Part shown: positions 10,845 through 20,248 of the stretch, in pieces
Layout: every line of letters begins with the position of its first letter
Position numbering within the stretch: the first letter of the stretch is position 1
Origin: Alphaproteobacteria bacterium
GTDB lineage: Bacteria > Pseudomonadota > Alphaproteobacteria > Rhizobiales > JAKIUO01
Assembly (NCBI GenBank): GCA_024280475.1
Contig: JAJRQA010000035.1
Location: 1 to 64,000, forward strand
Direction of reading: 5' to 3'
DNA: 64,000 nt
Notes under the pieces: generated by a model
What the model saw: only the letters and a program-made list of their open reading frames with translations
Told to the model about the DNA's origin: nothing
Databases searched by the model: none
Translations under genes and position numbers: made by a program

Positions 10845-12053
10845 TCAGTCCTCACGTTCATAGCGCATGGCAAAATCTGTTCCGAGCAATTCATCATAGA
10901 CGGCCAGTGTTTGCGCTTTCATCAACTGATCGGAAAACGACTTGCGCACATTGTCGATGGCATGGCTTGACAATTGCCGATAATTGTCTGGTTGCAAATT
11001 CAATACCTCGCCAAGAGCGTCTGCAAAAGCAACTGGGTCAGCTGGTGGGACGAGCCAACCGGTCATCTCCCCTTCTTCCACATGGGGTTGAGCACGCACT
11101 GTTTCTGGTGGTGCTCCAATATTGGTGGCGATCACAGGACATCCCATTGCCTGCGCTTCAGCACTTGTTCGACCAAAGGTCTCTGGCTCGGTTGATGCTA
11201 TAATCGTCACATGGGCAAGGGTGTAAGCGGCGGCCATATCAGAGCAATGGCCGACAAATTTGATGTGCTGGCCAAGACCAAGAGCGCCGATTTGCTCGCT
11301 TAACTCACCGACATACGCCCGCCGACCGGAAAAATCACCAGCAAAAATCACCATGAGTTCGCGCTCACCAGCGCGCCCAAACAGCTCTTTCACTCCATCG
11401 ATAATGGTGCGGTGCCCCTTCAACCTTGTTAAACGAGCTGGATGCAGGATGATCTTGCGCCCCTTTGGCACGTCCCAATTAGCGCGAAGCTCCTCCAGTC
11501 TCTCGTTTGAAACGGCAGATTTTGAAAAGCGTTCAAGTTCAACGCCTCGATAGATCACACGCAAGACATCATCTTTTAGTTGATAGCGGGCTCGCACCAG
11601 ATCAGCTGTGAATTTTGAATTGGCAATCACCCGATCGCCACGTGCCATGACGGAATTATATAGCCGTTTGAGCGGCGCTGCCTCCCCATAGGCCCCGTGA
11701 TAGGTCGTCACAAACGGAATGTTCATTTTCGAAGATGCCAGCATCGAACTCCAGGCGGGGGCACGCGATCTGGCGTGCAACAAGACGATATTGCGCTCAG
11801 CAATTAACTGTTCTAACTTTCGTTTGTTTTGCAGCATTTGTAGGGGATTTTTAGTCGCCACTGGCATGGAAATGATCTCGCCGCCGCGGCGTTCAATATC
11901 ACGGGCCATGCGGCCGCCCTGGGTTGCCACCAATGCGCGCACACCAATTGATTGCAGCGCATCAACAATTTCCACTGTCGACAGTTCCGCCCCCCCCACG
12001 CCAAGATGGGGAATAACTTGCAGAATAGCTGGTTTATCCTTCAATCTCGCCAA
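10845..12053 (-). CDS. GT4-family glycosyltransferase
   Basis: 402 aa; GVGGAELSTVE N-terminal motif, C-terminal EPETFGRTSAEAQAMGCPVIATNIGAPPETV. Confidence 0.9.
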   Translation of the reverse strand: MARLKDKPAILQVIPHLGVGGAELSTVEIVDALQSIGVRALVATQGGRMARDIERRGGEIISMPVATKNPLQMLQNKRKLEQLIAERNIVLLHARSRAPAWSSMLASSKMNIPFVTTYHGAYGEAAPLKRLYNSVMARGDRVIANSKFTADLVRARYQLKDDVLRVIYRGVELERFSKSAVSNERLEELRANWDVPKGRKIILHPARLTRLKGHRTIIDGVKELFGRAGERELMVIFAGDFSGRRAYVGELSEQIGALGLGQHIKFVGHCSDMAAAYTLAHVTIIASTEPETFGRTSAEAQAMGCPVIATNIGAPPETVRAQPHVEEGEMTGWLVPPADPVAFADALGEVLNLQPDNYRQLSSHAIDNVRKSFSDQLMKAQTLAVYDELLGTDFAMRYERED

Positions 12054-12311
12054 ACCTTCATAAATAAAAAACGTCCTATTCGATCTGTGTTTGAAGCAAG
12101 ACTTACCGAGAATTTAGGGATTTAACCAGAGTAATTATAGCCAAAAACTTGATACAAGGGCGAAATATTTTCACTTTTTTCACCTTCATCACACCTTCTC
12201 ACGAAGCTATTTAGTGACATTTTTACAAAGACTTAGAGTATTATTTCAGTCAATCCCCAAAATGATTATTAAACATCTCGCGCTTATTTCATTAATAAAG
12301 CGTTAATTGTT

Positions 12312-12340
12312 CTTGACTTGTTGCCCGCAAAGCACCATCT
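12312..12340 (+). promoter_or_regulatory. Putative promoter of candidate sRNA
   Basis: CTTGAC-N17-CCATCT, resembling the alphaproteobacterial housekeeping promoter; predicted start near 12347. Confidence 0.45.
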
Positions 12341-12346
12341 TTATGA

Positions 12347-12432
12347 GGAACCAAGAGTTCCCCCAAGCGTCCCCCCACGCTGACGCTTAACAAACTATAG
12401 GCTCAAGTCTTTTGACTTGAGCCTCTTTTTTT
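12347..12432 (+). ncRNA. Candidate small RNA with three hairpins, C-rich loop and intrinsic terminator
   Basis: GGAAC-CAAGA-GTTCC; AGCGT-CCCCCC-ACGCT; GGCTCAAGTC-TTTT-GACTTGAGCC-TCTTTTTTT; no ORF. Confidence 0.6.
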
Positions 12433-12537
12433 GCCCCTTCGTCCAATTTATCTCGCCAAACAGCCCTTAAATCAGGCGTGTAGCGTTAACGCGATGGTTA
12501 ATCTCTTTCCCTTACACTCAATGAAAGCTAACGTCGC

Positions 12538-13413
12538 ATGAAGCGGGGTCGTATGAACAGAAAACTGATTGCTCAAATTGAAATTGCCTTGGGCACTGAA
12601 ATCATCAATCATCGCAGCTTGCCTGTCGGCTTTGGCATCACTGGCATGCGCCTTGAATTTGCGGATGGACGCCAGGCCGCCCTCAAAGCATCTAATCAGA
12701 CCCACGATTCTGGGCTGGGGCTTGAAGCCTTCATGTTGCGCGAGCTCAAAGCCAATTCCAACCTGCCGATCCCGGAAATTTATTATAGTGGCGATGGGCT
12801 GCTGATCATGGAATGGATGCGATCCGGGGGATCCATCAACCCCAAAGTGCAGCGCCATGCCGCCGAATTGCTGGTCGATCTGCACGCACGCCCCTTTGAA
12901 CAATTCGGCTATTCTCAAGATACGTTGATCGGCCCCCTGCACCAACCCAATCCACAAATGGACAGCTGGATCGATTTTTTTCGCGATCAACGCCTGCTTT
13001 ATATGGCTGGAGAAGCGCTCAAGGAACAAGCCCTCCCCAAAAAACTGCATGAACGAATAGAGAACCTGGCCAGCGAGTTGAAAGTGTTTTTGGTTGAACC
13101 AAAACACCCTTCCTTGCTGCATGGCGACCTGTGGGGCGGAAATATCATCGCCAGCAATAATCAGGTTAGCGGCTTTATCGACCCGGCCATCTATGTCGGT
13201 CATCCCGAAATTGAACTGGCCTTTACCACCATGTTCTCGACATTTGGCAAGCCGTTTTTTGATGCTTATCAGGCGCTCGCGCCTCTTCAGCCCGGTTTTT
13301 TTGAAGAGCGGATGGGGATCTACAATCTCTATCCAACGCTGGTGCATGTGCGCCTGTTTGGTGACAGCTATCTTCGCCAGATTGATGAGGCCCTGTCCAA
13401 AGTCGGGTTCTAA
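12538..13413 (+). CDS. Fructosamine kinase / ketosamine-3-kinase family protein
   Basis: LLHGDLWGGNIIA catalytic loop, FIDPAIYVGHPEIELA motif; 291 aa (alternative start at the second Met). Confidence 0.9.
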   Translation: MKRGRMNRKLIAQIEIALGTEIINHRSLPVGFGITGMRLEFADGRQAALKASNQTHDSGLGLEAFMLRELKANSNLPIPEIYYSGDGLLIMEWMRSGGSINPKVQRHAAELLVDLHARPFEQFGYSQDTLIGPLHQPNPQMDSWIDFFRDQRLLYMAGEALKEQALPKKLHERIENLASELKVFLVEPKHPSLLHGDLWGGNIIASNNQVSGFIDPAIYVGHPEIELAFTTMFSTFGKPFFDAYQALAPLQPGFFEERMGIYNLYPTLVHVRLFGDSYLRQIDEALSKVGF

Positions 13414-13577
13414 GTTCAAACAAAGTTTACCAACGCCTCGTTTCCACTAGTCCAAATAATCCCAAACAGACTTTTTCTACTGGCATGGTTCCTGCTCTCA
13501 TTAATTGAAAGCAGGAACATTTCACCACAAGGCGCGCTTTTGTGCGCATTCACGCCGTTAACCTGGACAATCAACCA

Positions 13578-15278
13578 ATGAGTTCCCTGACGACTGCCCC
13601 CGACAAATTGCAAAACCATTATGATGTGGTGATCATTGGATCGGGCTATGGCGGCGGCGTCGCAGCCAGCCGCCTTGCCCGCATGGGATTGAGCGTATGT
13701 GTACTCGAAAAAGGACACCAATGGCATCCCGGTGATTTCAGTAATACGGTCAAGGGCTTGTGGGAGCGCTCACGCATGACGGGCAAAAAGGTCAATCTTG
13801 GAGCACCCAATGCACTGTTTGATTTAAGACTTGGCAAGCAAATGCACGTGCTCTCGGCTTGCGGTCTTGGCGGGGGATCTTTGATCAATGCGGGCCTGGC
13901 TTTTCGCCCCGAACCGTGGGTATTCGAACAACTAAGCTGGCCGACAAAGATTGCTGGGGATAAGAATTTATCCAACGGATTCAAAAGAGCTGAAGAAATG
14001 CTAGGCGTGGCACACTGCCCCGGCGGGGCCGATCTGCTGAAATTCAAGAGCCTGCAAACATGTGCACACGAAATCCAAAATGATCACCAGAATAAACGTT
14101 CGGTGAGCGCCGACCTTATTCCCTCAACCATCAATTACCAACCCGGGTTTAACAAAGCCAACGTCATGCAAAACGCTTGTACGCAGTGCGGAGATTGTTG
14201 GATGGGCTGTAATGTGGGGGCAAAAATCACTGTGGCCAATAGCTATTTGACCGATGCAACGCATTTTGGTGCCTCGCTTTTTACCAATATGGACGTCAAA
14301 TTCGTGCGCAAGATAGATGATCACTGGAGGATCTTTTATGACCAACTTGAACAGCTTAGCGGCAAACAACTCACCAAGGGATCGATCAAGGCAGACATGA
14401 TCATCCTGTCCGCCGGGGTTATTGGCACAACAGAAATCCTCATGCGCTCAAAGCGGCAAGGGCTGGCACTCTCCAAGCAGCTTGGCAAGGGATTTTCAGC
14501 AAATGGTGATGATCTGGCATTTGGTCACGATATGCCAGATATGGTCAACGGCATCGCTGTTGGCCATCCTCCGCGCTCTAAACCGGCGCAGCCTGTTGGA
14601 CCAAATTGCATTGGCATGATTTCTCTGCAAGAAAATGACAATCCGCAAAGTCAGATCAAAGTACAGGCTGGCACCATGATCACTTTGATGGCGGCCCTGG
14701 CGCCAGTAAAGAGTTTACTGCGCGGCAAACCGTTGCGGGCTCTTAAAATTTTGCTGAAGGGAGCTTATGAAGGCGTGCTCACTTCGAGCCAGTGTTTTTA
14801 TATTGTCGGTCACGATGATGCGTCGGGGAAACTCACCATGAACGGCGATCGCGCTCTTCTGGAATGGCCCGATGTCGCCGATCAGCCGGTTTTTGGTCGC
14901 GCCGAAAAACTGTTGTCACGTTTATTCAAGAAATTAGGCGCCGATTACATGCAAAACCCCGTCAGGGACACCATTCTTGGCGGCAAGCTGATCACAGTAC
15001 ACCCGCTTGGTGGATGCTGCATGGCAGACAGTGCTGAAAACGGCGTTGTCGATGATCAATGCCGGGTCTTTGATCCATCCGACAAAGGAAAAAACGCGGT
15101 CCATAGCGGGTTCTATGTTGTGGATGGCTCTGTCATCCCCTCCTCTCTTGGGGCCAATCCGCTCTTGACCATCACAGCATTAGCCGAACGAGCCATGATT
15201 TTACTGGCAAAAGATCGTGGACTGAAATTTGATGATAAACCCCACAAAGACGCCCCCGCTCGCGATGCCTTTATGTAG
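13578..15278 (+). CDS. GMC oxidoreductase, cholesterol oxidase-like
   Basis: GSGYGGGVAASRLARMG FAD motif; CTQCGDCWMGCNVGAK; VVDGSVIPSSLGANPLLTITALAERA C-terminus. ORF extends to 13542. Confidence 0.85.
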   Translation: MSSLTTAPDKLQNHYDVVIIGSGYGGGVAASRLARMGLSVCVLEKGHQWHPGDFSNTVKGLWERSRMTGKKVNLGAPNALFDLRLGKQMHVLSACGLGGGSLINAGLAFRPEPWVFEQLSWPTKIAGDKNLSNGFKRAEEMLGVAHCPGGADLLKFKSLQTCAHEIQNDHQNKRSVSADLIPSTINYQPGFNKANVMQNACTQCGDCWMGCNVGAKITVANSYLTDATHFGASLFTNMDVKFVRKIDDHWRIFYDQLEQLSGKQLTKGSIKADMIILSAGVIGTTEILMRSKRQGLALSKQLGKGFSANGDDLAFGHDMPDMVNGIAVGHPPRSKPAQPVGPNCIGMISLQENDNPQSQIKVQAGTMITLMAALAPVKSLLRGKPLRALKILLKGAYEGVLTSSQCFYIVGHDDASGKLTMNGDRALLEWPDVADQPVFGRAEKLLSRLFKKLGADYMQNPVRDTILGGKLITVHPLGGCCMADSAENGVVDDQCRVFDPSDKGKNAVHSGFYVVDGSVIPSSLGANPLLTITALAERAMILLAKDRGLKFDDKPHKDAPARDAFM

Positions 15279-15320
15279 GAGAAGGGCACTTTAGCTAGAA
15301 CGTTTAGGGCCTGGCCGTAG

Positions 15321-15399
15321 GGTGCAATATATTGCACCGTCACCACCCCTCACTCGACATCAAACAAAGTAGCGCCTAATCGGTGCAATATATTGCATC
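15321..15399. repeat. Pair of 18-bp palindromic boxes
   Basis: GGTGCAATATATTGCACC (15321-15338, perfect) and GGTGCAATATATTGCATC (15382-15399, one mismatch). Confidence 0.75.
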
Positions 15400-15424
15400 C
15401 GAAAAATTTATGACACCCGCAAAC

Positions 15425-15457
15425 AAAAAAGCCGATCCTAAAAGGATCGGCTTTCTT
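15425..15457. terminator. Bidirectional terminator between convergent genes
   Basis: AAAAAAGCCGATCC-TAAAA-GGATCGGCTTTCTT. Confidence 0.8.
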
Positions 15458-15504
15458 AAAGTTTGCTCTAGAGAAGCAGCCCCCCGGCGCTCCTCCGAAC
15501 ATCT

Positions 15505-16830
15505 TTATTTCAATGGAGCTTCTGTTTGACCCAGTTTCCAAACGATACCAGCAGTCAATTCCCACTGGAACATGTCGATTTCGATGTCCTGAGCCAATCC
15601 AAATCCGGCCATAGCAGGTAAGGCAGGACCGCTTACAGATTCCTTAGGCGCATACATTCCAGCAATTTCCATATCAATACTGTCTGTCAGTCTAAATCTT
15701 GCACCGCCAGTGAAATGATGCTGAACAACACCAGGAGCCAAAACATTCAACATGACATCTTCTGACTGCACTGGCTGGTCATTATAAGCGTAACCTGCGC
15801 GCAGTGTCAGATCAGGACTAACATCCCATTCAACGCCGACTTTATAGACATTGATATCATTCCAACCAAAGCCAGGTCCGTTACTATTCCCAAACAAATT
15901 AGTGCCTGCAGTGGTCGATGTATTGCCAATCGATTTTACATCGCTGTAGAATATATGTTTGTAGTCTGCCATGATTGTAAATGTCGGCGTGACGTCTAGA
16001 GCAACGCCAGCAGTAACAGTCGCCGGGGTATCCAATCCGCCTTGCTCTGCAAACAAACCTTTGTAATTTGTCAGCTTCTGCATATATGTGCGGGTTTGGC
16101 CAGCGACAGCAACGCGGAAATTATCGGTCAAAGCCAATTCAACTCCGCCACGAACACCAACACCAACAGCAATCTCATTGCTTTGGTTTGTCATGCTACC
16201 TGGTGTGGCTGAAAAACCCAAAGCTCCAAATGCCCCCAAGCCTTTTGCTTTAAAGATATTTATAGCAACGATTGGAGCTACGCCCCAAGAGAGATTTCCC
16301 ATACTCTGAGCATATCCAGCAGACAAGAAAATTTGCGTCAGGTCGATACCTGCAGGGCCGGCGCAATAGATGCCACTTCCACCACCAAGGGCGGCACAGG
16401 TCGGATTAACAACGTCCTCAAAGTCACTATTCATGCCGCCATTGCCATACATGCTGAGACCAAAAACAGAACTGCCATCTATCCGATGCGACCATGCTAT
16501 ATTAGGAATGAGAAAATAATTACTTTCACTCTCGGTATTTCCCGCAGGAAGCAGCCCACCTGCCTGAGCAGTGAAGCTACGACGAGGAGAGAACAAGGAT
16601 CCGGAAATAGTCAGCTGATTATCAGAGTGAACCAAGCCAGCTGGATTGATTGACATGGCGGTTGGATCATTCTGATCCGCAACACCTGCACCAGCGAGCG
16701 CCTTATTGCGTGCACCAGTACCATTGCTAAACAGACCTTCGGTTGCCATGGCACTTGTTGCGATGAGAGCGCCAGCGGCAATTGCCATTGTCGTAGTCAT
16801 CAGCGCTTTTGTGAACCTTTTCATTCCCAA
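15505..16830 (-). CDS. OmpP1/FadL family outer membrane transporter
   Basis: 441 aa; signal peptide, EGLFSNGTGARNKALAGAGVADQNDPTAMSINPAGL FadL N-terminus, beta-rich. Confidence 0.88.
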   Translation of the reverse strand: MGMKRFTKALMTTTMAIAAGALIATSAMATEGLFSNGTGARNKALAGAGVADQNDPTAMSINPAGLVHSDNQLTISGSLFSPRRSFTAQAGGLLPAGNTESESNYFLIPNIAWSHRIDGSSVFGLSMYGNGGMNSDFEDVVNPTCAALGGGSGIYCAGPAGIDLTQIFLSAGYAQSMGNLSWGVAPIVAINIFKAKGLGAFGALGFSATPGSMTNQSNEIAVGVGVRGGVELALTDNFRVAVAGQTRTYMQKLTNYKGLFAEQGGLDTPATVTAGVALDVTPTFTIMADYKHIFYSDVKSIGNTSTTAGTNLFGNSNGPGFGWNDINVYKVGVEWDVSPDLTLRAGYAYNDQPVQSEDVMLNVLAPGVVQHHFTGGARFRLTDSIDMEIAGMYAPKESVSGPALPAMAGFGLAQDIEIDMFQWELTAGIVWKLGQTEAPLK

Positions 16831-17152
16831 ATCACCCTTCTTGTTAACTCAATGCAAACTGACATACATTTGTCAGCTTGCTTTTTCAATTTCGCTTAAG
16901 ATCACCGTGATCCACGCCATTTCAATTCTTTATTCTTTTTATTCCACCATCTCAAACAATCGGCCCAGCAGCTTGTTATACGCTTTTTAGCCATAAATTG
17001 GTCAAAACAATCTTAATCCCGACATAATTTGTATCAGTTTGGGATCGTTCTGTCTGTGACAAATGGGCGACAACGGGGGAATATATAACAAGTATGCACA
17101 AATAAATGGCCGGACGCGGAAGAATTTCACAAATATCAAAGCAACTCCAAAA

Positions 17153-17189
17153 CAAAGGCAGGTTCCGATTAAATCGAAACCTGCCTTTG
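17153..17189 (-). terminator. Terminator downstream of tusA-like gene
   Basis: CAAAGGCAGGTTCCGATTAAATCGAAACCTGCCTTTG inverted repeat. Confidence 0.75.
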
Positions 17190-17248
17190 TATATTTATCT
17201 TGTATTGAGGTCGTTAAGAACAGCATTTAGTGCCATTCCCGCGCCACG

Positions 17249-17473
17249 TTAGCTCTTTTTGATCAAAAAGCGGTAGGCACCAGCATCTTCACCTGATTCA
17301 AGCAGCTCGTGACCAGTGGTCTTGCAAAAGCTTTCAAAATCGGCAACTGAGCCTGGATCAGTTGAAAGAATTTCCAGCGTGCCGCCAGATGATACGTCCT
17401 TGAGGGCTTTTTTAGCCTTGAGGATTGGCAGTGGGCAGTTCAGACCTTTTGCGTCGAGTGTTACGTCAGCCAT
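17249..17473 (-). CDS. TusA/SirA-family sulfurtransferase
   Basis: 74 aa; LDAKGLNCPLPILKAKKAL CPxP motif. Confidence 0.92.
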   Translation of the reverse strand: MADVTLDAKGLNCPLPILKAKKALKDVSSGGTLEILSTDPGSVADFESFCKTTGHELLESGEDAGAYRFLIKKS

Positions 17474-17810
17474 TTAATTGTCTCCTTGTAGTGAGGTCTT
17501 GTATTGTGGGTCAGGGTAAAAATTGATCCAGATTTCCAGATCCTAGAGTGTGAGATTGATGCCGACCTAAAACGCTGCCTCCATATAGGTAGCAGCTCCG
17601 CCAACTTCAATCCCGTCAATCATCTTGAGTGTCCATTTCAAACAGGGAATGGTTATCTGACAAGCAGCCATTCGCACTAATATCGCCAGACCGAGAAGTC
17701 TGTTTCCTTTAACTGCCTTGTCAAAGCCTGTTGTGTCAACAGGACAATATATATTAATGCTTGAATAAATAGAATTTAATCTTGCAGGCTTCTCAAGCCG
17801 ACAAGTCACG

Positions 17811-18356
17811 TTGGATCTTCCTTGCATGGCTCATGACTATTGTTCTTTCCTCTCGGGTCAATTAAGACACAAAATAACTGAGAAACCTGGAGGCAGATCA
17901 CCCGTGGCCGCACCAAGAAAATTGACGAAAGACATTTGGGTTGGGGCAACGCCAACAGCGGCGATGCTCGCACAGCTATCGCGCTTTGGCATACAGTCAG
18001 TTATCTGCAACCAGCAAGACAGCGAAGAAATACGCGTGCTGACCTCACACCAATGCGAGAAGGTCGCGAGGCAGCTGGGCATGAGCTATGCTCAAGCGAT
18101 TGTCGAAGACCGCCACCACGTCAGCGAAGAAGAAGTACAGCGCTTTAAAGCGGCCTATGACGCTGCGCCTAAACCAGTATTTGTCTATTGCCGCGCCGGT
18201 TATCGCGCTGCCCTCGTCTGGGCCCTGTCACAATTGGAAAACCGGGAAATCGAGGATCTCATCGAAGAGGTATTTGATGTGGGCTACGACCTGACCCTTG
18301 TTGGTCGCCCGCAATTGGAAAAAAGAGTTAAGTTGATCTCTCACGAGTCCGGTTGA
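17811..18356 (+). CDS. DUF442 / TIGR01244-type dual-specificity phosphatase-like protein (start uncertain)
   Basis: KLTKDIWVGATPTAAMLAQL...PVFVYCRAGYRAALVWALSQ (CxxGxR P-loop). Confidence 0.78.
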   Translation: MDLPCMAHDYCSFLSGQLRHKITEKPGGRSPVAAPRKLTKDIWVGATPTAAMLAQLSRFGIQSVICNQQDSEEIRVLTSHQCEKVARQLGMSYAQAIVEDRHHVSEEEVQRFKAAYDAAPKPVFVYCRAGYRAALVWALSQLENREIEDLIEEVFDVGYDLTLVGRPQLEKRVKLISHESG

Positions 18357-18690
18357 TCTCACGGCTATTCCGCCTGACGGCGGGCCTCCGATGGGGCGGG
18401 CAATGCCCGGCGCGTGGTCACGCTTGCCTCCCGCTGGTCGGATTTCTTTGCTATAAAGCGGATATTTTATTTATAAAGAAACACCGATATACTCATCGGC
18501 AAGGCCGACTGGCCGCCGCGCATTGCCCGGCGCGTCGTCACGCTTGCCTCCCGCTGGTCGGATTTCTTTGCAATAAAGCAGATATTTTATTTATAAAGAA
18601 ACATCGATGTACTCATCGGCAAGGCCGACTGGCCGCCGCGCATTGCGCGCCCATCGGAGGCCGCGCGTTAGCGCGAATAGCCGGGAGATC
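18355..18690. repeat. Composite palindromic intergenic element: about 50-bp imperfect terminal inverted repeats enclosing two 120-bp tandem units
   Basis: Units 18401-18520 and 18521-18640 differ at 6 of 120 positions; GATCTC-CGGCTATTC...CCTCCGATGG...GCAATG arms at 18355-18406 and 18640-18690 are inverted. Confidence 0.9.
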
Positions 18691-18693
18691 AAA

Positions 18694-19287
18694 CTATTGA
18701 ACTAATACCAGTTGCCGACCGCTCATTTCGAAGCGTTCCAGACGGCCGATAAAGCTCATGCCAAGCAGGCTGATATGTAGCGCGCCTTCTTCATGCACGA
18801 AGGCTTTGACATTTTTCAGCTCGATATCGCCGATCTGGATGGATTGCAGTATCACTGGTGCAACTTTCGTCACTCCGTTAGCAGTCCGTGCCCGGCCGGT
18901 ATATTTTAAATTATAGGTCAGACCCAGGCTATCAGCGTCCTCATAAGTCAACGCCACATAGGTAGCGCCAGTATCCGTGATCAACTTGATGCTACTATCA
19001 TTAATATAGGCATTGACTTCAAAATGTCCACCACGCCCCGCCTGCAGGACAACGCGGCCATAACCATTTTCTTCTTGCTGCTCGGACTGTTCTTCGCGTG
19101 GTACCGGCTTGATGGTATGTTCTCGTACCTGGCGCTGCTGCTCTGCCGACTGATCAAGATAGGCTCCTATACGATCGTCAAGATAGTAAAAGGCAGCAAG
19201 AGCAATGATAAACACAGATAACCACAAAAGGGCTTCACTGAGGATGTGGCGCATTCCGCTCGTCATCAAAATCTCCTGTTCGCGCAA
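18694..19287 (-). CDS. Retropepsin-like aspartic protease, TIGR02281/PerP-like
   Basis: LITDTGATYVALTYEDA active site; N-terminal TM; IQIGDIELKNVKAFVHEEGALHISLLGMSFIGRL. Confidence 0.87.
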   Translation of the reverse strand: MREQEILMTSGMRHILSEALLWLSVFIIALAAFYYLDDRIGAYLDQSAEQQRQVREHTIKPVPREEQSEQQEENGYGRVVLQAGRGGHFEVNAYINDSSIKLITDTGATYVALTYEDADSLGLTYNLKYTGRARTANGVTKVAPVILQSIQIGDIELKNVKAFVHEEGALHISLLGMSFIGRLERFEMSGRQLVLVQ

Positions 19288-19377
19288 CTGATGTGAATAT
19301 GAACTCTTATATTATTCAAGAAGCCTGCCAAATCACCGTTATTTGCATCAAAAGGGTCGTTTTATCGATTTTTAGAC

Positions 19378-20082
19378 CTATCGCCGCAAGATCAAAACGC
19401 CATTCTTGACTTCATATGAGCGTAAACGGCTTAAGAAACTCATACCGAGCAGGCTTTGTGACAAGGCGCCCGGACGGGCGATATGGGCCAGCATATTTTT
19501 AGCACTGATATCGCCGATTGAAATAGCCTGCAATCGGGCCATCGCCACCATCGCTTGACCATTGGCCGTACTAACCGGCACCGAATAGGACAATGAGGAA
19601 ATATCAATGCCCGCCTTTTGAGCATCTTGCGGGGTCAAAACCACACCGCTCGCCCCCGTATCCACCATCATCTCGATTGGCGCTCCATTGACCCGGACAC
19701 GTGTCACATAATGCCCATTGAGACGCCTTGGTATCTCAACGACACTTTCGCCATTGCCATTGCGGGTACTAGAATTGACGAGCCCTGGCATCAGTTCACC
19801 AGCCACCCGGCGCGCCACCGTTTCAAACTCGAAACGAAAGCTGTATACGGTGACCAGTGCCAAGGTGATCGCCAACCAGATAGCAATATCCTTGATCATC
19901 CTTGAACCCTGCCCCCGATAGGACATCAATGTGCCACCACCAATAAAGATCAGCAGTGCAATGCCGGTCATGATGCCCGCAAATTCACCCTGTTCCAGTC
20001 CACCAATGGTGCCGCCGTCGGCGCGCAACATCAGTATGATTGCCGCGATAACAAGCAGTATAATACCCAGCCAGGCTGTCAT
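19378..20082 (-). CDS. Retropepsin-like aspartic protease, TIGR02281/PerP-like (paralogue)
   Basis: MMVDTGASGVVLTPQDA active site; three predicted TM helices; ISIGDISAKNMLAHIARPGALSQSLLGMSFLSRL. Confidence 0.9.
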   Translation of the reverse strand: MTAWLGIILLVIAAIILMLRADGGTIGGLEQGEFAGIMTGIALLIFIGGGTLMSYRGQGSRMIKDIAIWLAITLALVTVYSFRFEFETVARRVAGELMPGLVNSSTRNGNGESVVEIPRRLNGHYVTRVRVNGAPIEMMVDTGASGVVLTPQDAQKAGIDISSLSYSVPVSTANGQAMVAMARLQAISIGDISAKNMLAHIARPGALSQSLLGMSFLSRLRSYEVKNGVLILRR

Positions 20083-20248
20083 GGAATTTGATCCCGTTTC
20101 ATTTTAACACTCGTTTTGGACGCTCATTGCCATGGAGAATTGACGCATGACAATCGATTGAGCGGTAGAATAGTGAGATAAAACGGTTATGTTAAGGTCG
20201 GCGCAAAAAAGCATGATTTTTCGCTATCGCAGATATTCACACCAGCGC

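Noticed and set aside
12472-13419. 315-aa minus-strand ORF
   Set aside because: Fully antisense to the fructosamine kinase gene, which has clear catalytic motifs; an artefact of codon bias.
17567-17827. 86-aa minus-strand ORF between tusA and the DUF442 gene
   Set aside because: No SD, no family resemblance, composition not convincingly coding.
18401-18640. Possible CRISPR-like repeats
   Set aside because: Only two 120-bp directly adjacent units with no spacers and no cas genes.
18353-18700. 115-aa ORF with internal 40-aa repeat
   Set aside because: The repeat period (120 bp) is divisible by three, but several differences between units change amino acids and the ORF lies within the inverted-repeat element; treated as non-coding.
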